Source: Blasia pusilla
Taxonomy: Eukaryota; Marchantiophyta; Marchantiopsida; Blasiales
Length of the DNA: 64,000 nt
Direction of reading: 5' to 3'
Assembly: GCA_050084515.1 (NCBI GenBank)
Contig: CM114273.1
Coordinates: 29,884,001 to 29,948,000, forward strand
A model generated the notes under the pieces. That model was not told the DNA's origin and did no database searches. It was given only the letters and a program-made list of their open reading frames with translations. The position numbers and the translations under genes are program-made. This document shows, one piece after another, positions 10,931 to 24,400 of this stretch. The first letter of the stretch is position 1. Each line of letters starts with the position of its first letter.

Positions 10931-12233
10931 TTGACTTAATCCCATATGTACATAGGTATGATAGGCAGATTACAAGATGACTCTTGATTTAATGGATTGT
11001 AGGAAGGTGACTAAGAATGGAACGACAAAGCATCCGACCTCTTGATCTTAACACGTGAAAGGTACATAGCATTAAGACATATTTTGTAGGCTATATGGAG
11101 TTAGAGGAAGCTAACCACCGGCTAGGGGGGAGATTTGGGTTGTCCACTCGCTCATGTGTAGACATGTTAGGACTCATAATTAGATGGATCTTAGACTTGT
11201 GTGCATGACAGACAATGTATGTTGGTAGCGATGTTTATTCACAAAAAATGGTCATGGTAGATGAGATAGAGGGTGAGATAGAATCGAGCCTTAGAGGGAT
11301 ATTCTAATTCCCTGTTTTAAGAGGTCATATGTGACATGCTCTTAGGAGTTGACCTTTGAGTGTAGGTCACCCTTCCTTTACGGAGTGGCAACCTTGGAGA
11401 GGTTGACCCTCCCATCATTTGTGTGGAGCCACTTGGGCCTATAAGGTCAAGGTTAGTTGGTAGTTGGTCTTATGAGAGAACCACAATTGTAGTTGTTAGG
11501 GAGTTAGTACCTTGTGTACTCCAAGTTGTTAGTGATCTGCTAGGAGGAGGTTACTTGTGTGCACAAGTCATCCATGGAGGTGCCTAGGGGATTGTACCTC
11601 AGATGAAGCTCATCTTCCTTGTATCAAACCTATGATGGGATCCATGATACAAAGCAACGTGCATGTATTGAGGCTCGATTTTCTCTCGAAGAGTGGGCTA
11701 GGATTGATTGGAGATCACACACCTTGAGAGTATATTTCAGACTTTCTCTTACTATTACCGTAGTGTGTATCATTGAGTGTATGTTTGAATGAAGCATAGT
11801 TGATCGCGGATTTCATCAGATTTCATATTCCATATCAACTTTATATTGGGTTTGTCTAGTTGTTCATGTGTAGATATGTTAGGATTCATAGTTAGATGGA
11901 TCTTAGACTTGTGTGTATAATTGGTGATGTATGTTGGCAGTGATGTCTATTTGCACGACAATTCTCTCTTGAAAAGTGGGCTAGGATTGATCGGAGATCA
12001 CACACGTTGATATTTTTTTGCAGAATGTCTCTTACAATTATCGCAATTTGTATCACTGAATGGATGTTTGGATGAAGCATAGTTGATTCCAAATTTCATC
12101 AATGCCATATTTTATATTGGGGTTATCCATTCGTTCATGTGTAAATATGTTAGGATTCATAGTTAAATAAATCTTAGACTTGTGTGCATGACAATTGATG
12201 TATGTTGGCAACGATGTCTATTTGCATGACAAT
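10931..12233 (+). repeat. Putative 3' LTR of copy C with a tandemly duplicated end
   Basis: Non-coding sequence follows the polypurine tract. Its end resembles the ends of the 640-bp LTRs at 49 and 51 kb: GATGTATGTTG...TTTGCACGACA at about 11925-11961. A unit of about 275-283 bp occurs twice in tandem (about 11681-11961 and 11962-12233), both with GTGGGCTAGGATTGAT and both ending TTTGCA(C/T)GACA. Part of the same unit (CTCATGTGTAGACATGTTAG) appears a third time at about 11151. Exact LTR borders and target-site duplication could not be fixed. Confidence 0.5.
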
Positions 12234-12239
12234 GTTCAA

Positions 12240-15200
12240 CTCCTTGTAAATCCGATAATTTTCGGACTTGGCATCATTATTAATATGTCATTATGTCCAA
12301 ATTGATCAAAATTTGGGAGTTTGATACTTTTTATGTATACTTAACATTATTTAGAGCAAGTTAGAAAAGATAAATTCATACTAAAAATGGAAGTGATTCA
12401 AGTCAAAATAACATTATACTAGGAAAATAATTTTGTATGAATTAAATAATTGTATGGTTTTAAATATTTTTACCTTAAAAAATTTCAATGATAATTTATT
12501 TATGAAAATTTAAAAGCACGTAAATTCACAAAAATCACTTTTGACCATGGGACACCTTAATAGTAAAGGCAACATGGATGATGTATGAGAGTGTAAACAA
12601 AATTTACATAAGTGATTATAACATAAATGTATAAATAGAATAGTATAAAAAAGGGACGATCAAATATTTTTTAAAATAGTTGAAGGTAAATATTCCAAAG
12701 GGGTTGGAAGGGCACAATCAATTTTACACACGAAAATCTCATTAAATAAAAAAAGTATAATAGATATAACAAGTATAATAAAAAATTCATTAAAAAACGA
12801 TGAGTGTGCATCCCGTGCCCGTATGTCCACCAATGCGTCATACATGTATACCGGATGATGACACAGATTTCAGACCTTTCCCTCTCGGTCAAGAGGGAAA
12901 GTGCAAAATTTCTTGTAACGATTATATTCCACACTAGTGTATAGCCACGCACGGGAGTGAAGGTATTAAGCATTTTGTGCACAAATTTACAATATTTTCT
13001 TGTTGGCCGTAGTGTGGAAACATTTTCTTGTGGCCTAGGTGCCTCATATCAAGGAGACACGGGTGTTTGCAAATCAAGACGACGGTTGATTCAACAAAGG
13101 AAATTGTTTTTTCACCCTATGCTTTCAAAAAAATGTGCTACATCGCTCACTTCCTAGAAGAAACTTGTAAAGAACTTTCCTTCAATTGATGTGATGAAAG
13201 AAAGAGTTTACGGGACCTCATGTTTACGGGTTGAATGCAGATAAGGGCGAGCAAAAGAGGAGTGTGAAAGAGAATCTTAGAATGGTAAAACGAGTGGCCG
13301 TAGAACGGACATAGTGAATGCTAAAGTGAAATATGGTTGGTTGCAACAGTGAATTGGAGCGTACTAAAGAAAGCGCGAGTGCAGCACGATTGGGCATTAT
13401 TTAATCGTTCGAAGGATAGAGGAGTTGAGAGCGTGATATTAGAACCATAGGAAGAAGATTTTCCTCCCTCAAATCTGGCTAGCCACGGTAATTCTGGCCG
13501 GAATTGGTAGGTGGGTCGAAGGGCGCGATCAATTTTAGTATGACAGGAATGCCTGGCTATGGAGGGCCTGGATGCGAGAAGGTAACAGTAATGAGTAAAA
13601 CCAATAGGGGAGACGGTCAGGCTAATGGTTGCGGATTTGGCTGCAGGCGTAGAGACCAATGGCCTATGGTTGTGGAATGCGGGTGCGGTTACGAGAGGGC
13701 ATACATAGATAGCTTGGCAGTATTAAGGTGGTAAACCCTGGGCCATAGCGAGAAAGTTGATGGCCAGCTATTGGGGTGTAGGCTTTTGAAAGGTTTTGGG
13801 GTGAGGGCGTTTCCTGAGGAGGAGCCCGGGCTGTACTTTTGACTACAGTAGAGCAAGCGAAAGGGGATGTGCGTGCGATAGGAATCTTCGACAGATGGGA
13901 AAGTAGATCGAAGAGCGAGGAGCTATGGGTATGGAGAAGCGTATACGAGGAAGAAAGATATCCGTGTACGCATACGTAGGGAGTGCGGGTGTCGGGTGCG
14001 GGTTTTAAATGCGCGAACGCACAGCGCAGGAAAAAATGGAGGAATTGAAGGATAGGCAGGGGTTTGGAGGAGAGACGGGATAGGAGTAAAAGCGGACGCA
14101 GATTTTGGGGATGTGCGTGAGGGGGGTATTAAAGAGTCAGCGGGAAAGGCGGTAGTGGTAGAGTATGTATTATCGCCCGAAATCTTTGCAGGGGTCTCAT
14201 GGCTGGTGCGCGCCGCCGTTCGTTACGGAAAACTAGCCCTGCGGCGATAGCCTGAATCCTGACGCATTTCGCTTCAGTGGGACTGTGCTGCGGCTCACCA
14301 TCCCTTTCTCTTCCGTGGTTCGTTCGCTCGCTCGGTCCCTAACCTCTTGCGCTACTAGCACCACCATCACCACCACCACCGCCCCGGATCGGATCCTGGG
14401 CTGATCACAGCAGATGTAGTTCTCATGGTTTCCGACTTTCCTGTCACACCTCCCTGTCGCGCAGGCCAAAGTTCTGTCTTTCTGGAATCACGTCATTCCC
14501 GGTCCAGTCCGTTTTCACATCACAGTGCAAACAAGGAAACTTATTGGTAGCCATTGAAGAGCAGTACGGACTTGTGCCAGGATTTAGACCGCGGGCCGAA
14601 CCTGTGAACTCTCTGTTGAGGAAGGATGGAGCCTCACGGAGTTGTAGCAGCGGTGCCTCCTCCATCTCCACTTCGTGGTTTTGGCCGTTTTCCATCGGGA
14701 ACGAACCGTAGCAAGAACTCCACACAGGCCCGTGGGGCAAGCAAAGCGTTTTATCTGGCCGTGTAACCCGATCACCGGATTGACTTCGGCAACTATGCGA
14801 GATCCTTTCCCGCTTGATGGAAGTTAGGGGGTATCGGAGGACGTAACTACTGTACCGCCGTGGAACTGCGCGTGATTAAAAGGGATTGATGGCGACACTC
14901 TTCGCTATAGCAGTACATGGCAGAGCGAGTGAAGATGGAGGTCTTTCCCACCACTTTCCTCCCGTGACTCCCGTTATCGAAGAATCTGTGCCAGTCCTTC
15001 CAAAGTAGCGACATATTGCTCCAACAGATTGGCAGATGATGAAAGGATGGGCAGGTGGACCCACAAATTCCCCTCTTCTTTCCCGAACGAATGACACTCT
15101 TAAGATGCTTAATTTCTCAGCTTTAGGAAGCAAGTGAGATGTTTCGTCTGCCCCATTTCAGCGGGAGCAGGACTCGCGGGTGACGGTGCCGGCCGACGGT

Positions 15201-16500
15201 TACGGATGTCTTCTGTTCACGTTGTCGGAAGTTGTCGGAGCTGGCCTCCCGGATATTCTCGGCTTCGAGAAATTTGGCCTCCCCGCCTCCTCTGTCTCTC
15301 CGGGCCGTAATCCTCTTTCGCGAGTCGCGACCGCTAAATCATCCACCATCGCAGACTCGTTTCTTGCTCCCACTGTATTTAAGATGGGCCAAGACTGGAG
15401 GTGACGGAGAAGAGTCGGGCTGCATAGTCGTCGTCCTCCAACTGCACCGACACGGAAGGCAGATACGGACTCTCTCCAAAAGGCAGGATCCCCAGCGCAG
15501 GGGAGGGGGGGGGACTCATGACGCTGCTCGCTCCGGTTTTCCGCAGCCTAGGCCCGAAGCCGAACGAATAACAGGGACGCACCTAGCGACAACCACAGCC
15601 ATACGTTCTCCGTATGCTCTCGGTTCCAATGCCGAACAGGCTAGCGGGCGGCGGCACAAAGACATATAGACGTATAATAATAGACTCCCCAGGACGAGAA
15701 AGAAATACATACACCGGTGGCCAGCTAGCACTGTCAAGAACTTTGTAAAAAGTCGATTCGAACCCCAGTCGTCGGAGCACAGAAAGACCGCCACAGACAG
15801 CAGTACTATGGCCCGGTCCTGAGTCCTGACGAATGGTCGTGGTTCGTTGCTTTTATTCACCCGTGGGAGGTCGGACGTAGTAGTGATTCTCTCCGGAGAA
15901 TTAAGCTGTAATAAATAAATTTAGCAGAGCTGATATTATTGACACCTAGTACTCGCAATTTCGGGTCATGAACTCAAGCAAGGCGATCGATAGCCATCGA
16001 TCCAGCTGCTACTGTAGATCTCAACAGGAGTGGCATGTAGTCTCTCGGCTACATCACGCGGCCCGTCCCCTCCAACTAAGATCGAAGTATATCTGGAGAT
16101 GAAATCGGCGGAACCGATAATTGCACCTGCACCTCTGCCTGCTTCGGCTGCTAGGCTTAGGGCCCACGCCGATCTGAAGAGGTCGCCGGGAAGACAGAAG
16201 CAACGGATGGAAGAGATCTGGGCTGCCTGTGAAGGTTTACCGAAAAGGCAAAGCGACCGGGGAAAAGTAAAACCGCTTGCTGTTATTCAGCCCGAGTGAT
16301 AGTCGGGCTTGAATACCTCAGATCTACGATTTTGCTAACGGGGTTTTCGCCGTCTCATCCCTACTACAGCCCGAATGATATTTATTATCAATTTTTGTAA
16401 TTCAATCGCAATTGAAGGAAAGTAAAAAAAGGGCCCGCTCTCCATACGCCCCTGGCCCGGATGGATGTTTGAACGAACGGAAGTTTTCTCCATCAACTCT
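12240..16500. other. Region without recognised gene
   Basis: 12240-12960 is strongly AT-rich. 13200-16500 is more GC-rich and contains many short open frames on both strands, none with a recognisable domain or convincing splice structure. There is a short CACCAC-type repeat near 14358-14382. The GC-rich part may be upstream regulatory sequence of the CCCH gene, but nothing specific supports that. Confidence 0.45.
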
Positions 16501-16505
16501 GCTCT

Positions 16506-16541
16506 GGGTGTGGGGGCGGGGTGAGGGAGGGAGGGAGGGGG
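16506..16541 (+). other. G-rich tract with G-quadruplex potential
   Basis: The plus strand carries seven runs of three or more G within 36 bases, including four regularly spaced GGGA units at 16523-16540. Four or more closely spaced G-runs are the usual requirement for an intramolecular G-quadruplex. It lies about 1.95 kb upstream of the CCCH gene start codon. Confidence 0.6.
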
Positions 16542-16739
16542 TGAGTCTGGAGACGAGGAAGAAGATCGTCCTTATCGGAGGACGAAGCGGACAAGACCAT
16601 TATACACTTTGGGAGAATTTACTGCGAGGGACACCCACCCAGCCAGCACAAGGGCATCTCCACTCCGTCTGCTGTGCAGCGGAGATTTACATCGCAGCAG
16701 CTGCCATGGCTCATCCGCCCCCGGCCAGCCATGGCGATG

Positions 16740-18487
16740 CGTGAGTCCTCACCCTTTTCCCCGTAAGGACACGGTACGTTTTTGTGGCCGCACTCTTCTG
16801 CCGCTGCAGAGGCTATCCGATCTCCTCGTTGCAACTGGTGAAGTTTGGTGAGGAGTGTGTGAGGGCCGCAAGGACTGATTGTTATCGTTTCTTTTCGTCC
16901 ATGGCCAGCCAAGGTCCCAGCTTGGCCTCTCTGTACATCGCTCGTTTCGCGCTAAGATTGAAAATCAAGCGAGTCCCATTTTCATGGGTCGTGTATATGG
17001 AGTGACAGAAATCAGTCCACGGCGTGCTGCGGTAGCGAGAAGGTACGGGTAAGTGCATTATCGATTCCTCCCATTTTAATACTGGATGATCATCAGATGC
17101 ATGGAGCAGCATACTCGTACACCTGTAGTCACATCTCTCCGTCTGCAGACCTTCCCTGCACATTTCAGCGTGAATGCTGTCGCTATTGTGATCGTCTCGG
17201 TGACTATGGGGTCGCACCCTTCAGCGTTGCCTTCTCTCGCTTCCATTATGTTGTCCGAGGTGTCATTCGCACTTCTCTGTGTCTTAGGTCAAATATGACA
17301 TCGTTTCTGGGCCTGTTCTCTGAAGGTTCCTCCACTGGCCTGTCTTCAGTCGGGAAACTGGGTAGCTTCTCATGCTCGATAGTCTGCAGGACCTCAGATT
17401 GTCAAAGCTCTACATTTTCCCCCACCCAGCAAGTCCTTCTTCAACAAGGAGGCTGTCTCGAATGACTCACGCAAACCTTACGACCGACTTCTACCTATGA
17501 CACCTTTGAGCTTACCTTCTGTTGAAAAAGTTCGTATGCGGACTCGGTTTCCTCACCACCGAGAGCCTACTGAGAAGTTGGGTTCGAGGTAAGCGGAGAG
17601 TCTTTCCCGGGCCTCATGCTGAAAGGACTGCTGAGATACTTCGTGACGGAGGAACTCGGATGGCCAATCTCCTGGAGACAATCTACAGAGGAGATTACTA
17701 CGCAGTAGTGCTCTTCCGCAGAGTCAGATGTAGTCTCCTCTCTCTGATGGAGACCGATGGCTTGAAACTCCTTCCAAGCAGAGCCAGATCGCGGCAGCCA
17801 CATCCTCATATATAGAGGAGCTCACTCCTCCCAGTGGACCTTCACACAAGACTCGAGGTTCTCTCGTTGAACTTCCCAGTAGAGCGGGGTGTTGTCATGT
17901 TTCCGCCTCTGTTGAGAAACTCGCTGCGGTAGCTGGTTCCCTCAGTGGCAATGAACACCGTCGATGCTCTTTTATTGGGCCTCACCGAAGACTGAGGAAA
18001 AGTATTTGCCGGACATCTCCTCTCCGTTGCCGTAGTGTTTCTTCACGGACACTACTCGTGTGGTGATGGCGAAATTCCCGGATATTACGCGCTTGCCTTT
18101 CTACTGGGTAGGGTTCGTGAATCAGCTTCTGATTGCCTCTGTCAGTGGCTTATTCCAGTACGAGTGGGAACCCCGTCACGTATCCGTAGGCAGGAGGATT
18201 TCATCCACCTCTACCAGCCGTCAAGGATTCGACCAACCAAAACGGCTGAAATTTTGTAGCGATTTTATTGCATAGTTCCTACATTCTTTTAGAGGACAGT
18301 TCTTTGTAAGTATCGATCCGGGAGCTGTTCCACGGGGTCCATAATGGAACTGCCGCACGTCGAGTTCATCCTCTCTCCGGAGAAAGGAGAAGCTCCGAGT
18401 TTGTGTCAAGCCCACATTCTGTAGCTGTAAGTGTACCAAAAAGCATCTAATGATTGTCTCGTGTGTAATGGCAGATCTGATCAGGGG
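16740..18487 (+). other. Upstream region of CCCH gene, possible 5' UTR intron
   Basis: A donor-like GCGTGAGT lies at 16739-16746 and an acceptor-like ATGGCAG ends at 18475, 12 bases before the preferred start codon. This would allow a leader intron of about 1.7 kb, common in this plant gene family. No other coding function was recognised in the stretch. The splice pair is a guess from consensus only. Confidence 0.25.
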
Positions 18488-21400
18488 ATGGATCCATATG
18501 AAGCCTATCGGATTGTGTGTGCACGCGTCCAAGTAATGGACCCTGACAATGTATCGAAGATTATGGGGTATTTGCTGTTACAGGACCATGGGGACGAGGA
18601 AATGTTCCGATTAGCACTGGGATCTGACGTTCTACTTCATTCTATGGTTGTGAAAGCGAGGAAGGAGCTGGCGTCATCACTAAGGTCCACAGCGCAAAAT
18701 TCCGTACAGCTGTCAACTCAGTTAGCAAACCACTCGCTTTTGTCGTCGCAACTTCAACAGCTTCAATGTCAACTTTCAGCCCAACAGTCACCAAATCAGC
18801 TTTCATCCATGGTGTCACACGCGCAACCTGACCAAGAACGGCTGCGTCCCAGTCCTTTGTACATACCTGATACTCATCCATACCTCAATTTCAACATCTC
18901 CCCTATGCAGGAACAAGTCCCCCTGCATGATAAACTGTCTTCTCTGCATGATAAGCTTCCATCTTACCACGACCAACTGTTCCTGCACGAGCAGCTCCCC
19001 TTACATGACCAGTTTCTCACAAACGACTCCCCGGATGCTCAATCTTCTCAGTTGCGGATTTTCCCTCACGAACAATTTTACCCTGAGGCGTTTGCGTTCC
19101 TGAATAATAACTCAAAGCTGAGCGCCGAACACCTGTATTCTAGATCTAGCAGTAGACGCAATTCGCCAATAGTTGATAGCTCCTCCCCACCTGAAATCGG
19201 GCCAGCCCTTGCGTGGAAACCATGCTTGTATTTTGCTCGGGGATTTTGCAAGCATGGGAGCAACTGTCGATTTCTACATGGGCCCGTCAGAGAAAACTCG
19301 GGTTCGTCTTCATCGAGCAGTGGACAACGAGAGATCAGAGGGGACGAGGGAATAGCTTCGGGCTCACTGGAGAGATTGGAGATGGAGCTCCAGGAGCTTC
19401 TGAGAGGGAGGAGAGCGCCTGTATCAATCGCATCACTCCCTCAGTTGTATTATGAACGATTTGGAAAGACGCTGCAGGCTGAGGGGTATCTCACCGAGAG
19501 TCAGCGGCATGGCAAGGCCGGATACAGTCTGACCAAACTTCTCGCTCGATTGAAGAATACCGTGACTCTTATCGACCGGTGAGATTTCACTCCAGCCTCT
19601 GGTTGCTCCGTCTCCATGATTTTCATCAGTTCTTTAGCTTGGCACACCGCTGGAGTACGGCATCAGTTTATGAGGTTACTATGACACCCAGTTGGGAGTT
19701 TTATTTTTCTCTTTATAGACCTGACTCGACATTAGCGTTCTCCGGCTGGTTGAATGGTATCGAGCCGTCGTTTGAGCCAAAGCCCAGTTGATTTCCGGTT
19801 TTGTGTTTACAGAGGGTGAAACTGAGATCCTACTTGGTAGCGAATAGTTCTTGTTGACGGTGTGCACTTTACTTTGCTCCTCAGAAGTCCGAGATCTTTG
19901 GTTTGAAGGCTGTTTCAACGAGACGTTGTGTAGATGAGGTTCTTGCACTGGAAGTTTCAGTGGTGTGTCCATTTCCGCTTTTGATGCTTGCTAAATGCGT
20001 GCTCATTTTTTTCACTGTGGGTCGTCCCGGTTTTCGTTCTGGCTCCATTCTCCGAGGCTTTCGGTCTTGTCGGGGATAGTGATTCGTCCATGTCGATTCA
20101 AAATCACAGAATGTGATCGCCGATGAGTACAATCCGGCAGGAAGGTTTAGATTTTTTTGAGATTTCTGGAGGATGTGTTACTTGGATTGTCCGTCTTTTT
20201 TAAACCTGACGGGTGCGTCAATGGGAGACGTCTGTTCCCGATGTGCGTGTGACGTCTGCCTCTAAATGCATCTGGGTCGTATTATGTTTTAGTTTCGCTC
20301 GAGTCTGGTTTGAAACTATTCTTTGTGGCTTTTTATTAGTTTCTTGTTCTCTGCACCATCCCGAATTCTTGAGCTCTCTTTTCTCCACAGCCCCATTGCC
20401 TTAACTGCACCTCTAGGTGAGGATGCCACCTCTAGACTCGACTTCCATTCCGAACTAGAGGATATTGGGTTACTGCAAAATCAGCATCCTCTAAATCTGC
20501 AGTCGGATATAGTTTCAATCTGATCCCCTCTACAGCAAATGTCGTCCGTGATTCACTCGCAGAGCAGGGTAGTAACCTTAATCTGAACAGCCGATTTGCT
20601 TTCTCGCTTACGCTCTTCACTACCTGTCCTGTGACGCTGGAGTGGTCTATGGTCGTGCACCAAGGCAAAAGGCTTATGCCCGTCCATTGAGTCTCTTTAG
20701 TGGTAACGTGACCTTCAAAAGTGGTGGATTCGGCAGTCCAGCTTGTGATTCTTGCCCGAATTTTGTACATGGAATGGGCACTCCACTGTGTTCTGAAGTG
20801 GTCGCGAGATCCGTCAGAGTGCAAGCAGTTGCCGATTTGGGATTTTGAACCTCTACGTGTGGTCGTCTTGGGTACGGGCTTTTTGAGATGACCTTTCATG
20901 GTTGTCTGTTGATTTCACGTACCTTATCTGTTAGGAAGTGGTCTTCTGGGCCCACATTTTGAACTTGGGACAGACGTTGAAGTTTGGCGGGAATTGATAG
21001 CGATGGCCATAATTTCAATTCCTGCTGAGTTCCAGCGGAATGGCCTTTTCTCTAGGCACTGAACGTATTAAGGAAGATTTGGCAGACTTGCATGATGACA
21101 CAGCGTGTGATCATGCAAGATCCCACCGTTTTTCGAGTGCTTGTATGCGTCCAAGTAGTGACATGGTGGGCTTACAAGAAGCTTCCATTTGGTAGTTTTT
21201 GGCCGAGCACCAGCAGAGTGCTCACTGAGTCTTTAAATTGTTACTTTCCCTCTGGACCAATTCCACAGGATTTTCAAGCTTTATTCGTTAGCAGCTTGCT
21301 GACTATTAGTATTTGTGTGTTTTGACATATTTCTAATAATTTTTTTTGCATTTTGTATTTGGGTGGTTTCCTTGATTTTTCTTACCCGTCTCTGGGTTAT

Positions 21401-24400
21401 GTTATTCACCATCGTCTTCGTGCGTTTTTGGATTTTTTCTGCACAACCAGAGCATACAGATCCGCTCCTTCTCTCCTATACCCCCCGTCGTCATTCGATT
21501 AAGAAGGATTTCTAGGCACTTCCTATAAGTCATTCACTTGAACTTTCCATGACCTGCACCCTAGTTGCACATGCATTCTTACAGTTTGTTTTCTCTCCTA
21601 CTCAGACACAAGCACACTGCTGCGTTTTTGAACAGGCCTCACGGTCAGCATGCTGTGGTGCTTGCGGAGGATGCCCATAGGTTTACTGCGTTCAGGGGAG
21701 AGCGTGATGATCTCAGCGGAGTCAATCCCAGTTCTCGACAAATCTACCTGACATTTCCTGCTGAAAGCTCATTCACTGAAGAAGACGTGACTTCGCACTT
21801 CAGGTAGCGTTCAAGTTAATGGCTTTGTTCTTAAAATTGGTTGTGAACTTAAATGCTACGAGAAAGCGCGCTCGTCCTCGTCCTGATTTATCTGTCACCT
21901 AACAGTCCGTCATGAGGCTTAGCTCTGAGCTGACTCTCAAAGCTTCAATGCAGAGGTCTTGGTTGCCTTGTTGAATGTTAGCAGTACAATCCACATCACT
22001 AACTTTGTGTCTTTCTTGCAGAGCATACGGACCTGTCCAAGACGTTAGAATACCCTACCAGCAGAAGCGTATGTTTGGGTTCGTAACCTTCGTGTACTCG
22101 GAGACTGTGAAAGCCATTTTGTCCGAAGGCAATCCTCACTACATATGCGGTGCCCGTGTGCTGGTGAAGCCCTACCGGGAGAAGGGCAAGCACGGTGACA
22201 GGTAACAACATCCCAAAATTGTGTAGGGAAACTCTGTAAGCATGGAGTCCAGGTGACCTGTGGAGTGCCAAAGGCGAGAATTAGACGAATGTCAAAATGG
22301 ATGGAGTCAAGAAAATTTTAACAGTAGACCTGGCAATTAGAAAGGAGTGATTTACACCGGTCTTCACATTTGTGATGATAGAGATAGGTTCTAGTCAGTG
22401 ACGTATGTAGTTTACCACTAAGCGAATGTCCTGTCCGATCATGTACATACGTAGAGATGTGATCCGAGGCTAGTACTCGTATTAGCACTTCACGTTTACG
22501 TGCAGAGAAGCATTATCAAATCTTGACTCTATGGCGATAGGCTGTGAACTTCGTGTATAAATCTTATCATCACTAGGACTTCTAGGACTTCTATTGGAGA
22601 GCAAGAGTTCTCATCCGTGATCTCATTGTGTGGAATTCCTTACGTACCACCAGAGATGCAGTAACGTATAATAGCTGGTTTGTTGTTTGTTCGTCAGTGA
22701 AACTGACCTTGATTAGAATCTTCCCGTGACTCTTGCGTTGAAGTCCTTCCAGGAAGTACTCGGAGCGGGGTGACCATCCCAGGTACCAGTCGAGTCGTAG
22801 TCTGGACTCGAAGGACTACGATTATCATAATCCACCGAGTGAGTATCCGTCGTCATTTTCATTAGATCTAGATATGAGATGGGATGAACATATTCGCGCG
22901 CAGAGTCTTGTCGGTCAGTTCACATGCTTTGTTTCATTTTATTGGTTTGGTTTCGTTATGTCTCTCAGTGGTTTCAGCTCACACAGCGATGGTTCTGTAC
23001 GTCGTTTCTGGCAGCTCCCAAGTACTTCGACGATGATGACACATTCACACGGCGTCTGGAAGAGGAGGAGCAACAGGTGATAGAGCTGGAGAGGAGGAGG
23101 CTGGTGGAGTATCAGAGTTTGGAGGTTCAGAGACGACGTGCCCAAGCTCAAGCACAAGCACAAGCAGAAGTAGAGGCGCAGGTGCAGGCAACCGTCCTAG
23201 CCCAAGCGCAGGCTCAAGCCCAAGCCCAGGCGCAGGCGCAGCAGAGCCTCTCCAATGGAGTGTACTCTCCTGAGGAGCTGAGCTTGAATGCCGAAGGTAC
23301 TACTCCAGATCCGGGTTGGGTTATCAGGATGCGTCTCAGAATTTGGAGAGTTAATTCATACTCCTCCCCGACCACACATACTTTCAAGTGCGAAGTTGAA
23401 GAGATCATAGGGCCCAAAGTTCGCCAGATCCTCTTCTCCTACAGTTGCCCGTGTAGTCCCACATATAAAGGTCAGACGAGCACACAAAATTCTTGGGCGG
23501 ATGCACTGCAAACTAGCGATCTGCTCAAGAACATTCGGCTCTCCTTCGTGATGAGTTAATTCTACCAGTCCAGGGGGCCCCTCTTTAGGGGCCTGACCAA
23601 TTGGACATGGCACTTATGAGCCAATCGAACCAGACGAGAGAGCTTCCCTGTTGACACGCAACATGAGAGAGATCTAACGCCTGCGTGATCGGATGTGGGG
23701 TAGGGTTTTGAGTAGTTAACCATTGGTTCAGCCGGCGACTTGGAGGGCCCTTCGTCCCCTGTGGAGTAGATGAAGACGGGAGTGTGGGAGGGGCTGCTGT
23801 GATCGGAGCTAGGGTGGAGCGAGTCTAGCAGTGATAACTAGTTACGTGTGAGCCTTGATCGTACTAGTTTGTTGTCCTCAAACTTACCTCACTATTCATT
23901 CTTATCTCATATAGAGGTCACGGATGAATATGTTGAGAGGTTGTAATCTGTTTCCCGTACATATGTAAAAATCCAGAGACTTGTAGTGTGTAGTAGCAGT
24001 AGTGAAATGTCCTGCTGATGACGTTTTATCTAAGGTCATGGATGAAAATGGACAGAGACTCCATACGATACGGGTGTCCAAAATCTCATGAGTTGGTACT
24101 TAGATGTGTTCTGGGTCCAGTCGCCGGGGAGTTTGGTTCTGAACGTGAGTTCGCGTAATTATAGTCCCTCACACGTAACGAGCTGTTGCAAATGTTGCGG
24201 TCTTAGATTGATTCAGTATGTTGTGAACGTAAAAATGAGTTCTTGTGAGGTTGCAGAACACTAATGGCCAGGCAATACACTTATCTGAACCTGAACTGCC
24301 CGAAGCTCGTGCAATATTCACAAATGTGAGTCGTTGAGTTCACTATTCGACGACGGCTCCAAGGCCCTGTGTCTTAACCAATTCTATGGACTTGTAGACC

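Larger units (their letters stand above)
7430..12233 (+). mobile_element. Copy C: gypsy element pol (methyltransferase end, RT, RNase H, integrase, PHD) plus 3' LTR
   Basis: Forward translation gives, in order, the C-terminal end of a C5-methyltransferase, RT, RNase H, integrase and a PHD-like finger, then a polypurine tract and LTR-like sequence. The protein fragments align piece by piece with copy B on the opposite strand at 52.3-55.6 kb. Gag and protease are missing and the 5' end is cut at about 7430, next to the LTR of copy A. Many stops, mostly TAG and TGA, are scattered through it. Confidence 0.82.

Noticed and set aside
15740-15780. GGGGTTCGAATC on the minus strand as a tRNA T-loop
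   Set aside because: The flanking bases do not pair as a T-stem and no acceptor or anticodon stem could be drawn.
18431-18487. An upstream in-frame ATG for the CCCH protein
   Set aside because: It adds 19 residues that do not look like the family, an acceptor-like AG lies between, and MDPYEA at 18488 fits the usual N-terminus.
24257-24325. A possible extra exon of the CCCH gene (good acceptor and GTGAGT donor, open in one frame)
   Set aside because: In the phase set by the preceding exon it contains stops; joining 23296 directly to 24478 keeps the frame and gives the conserved [12 protein letters not shown] segment.
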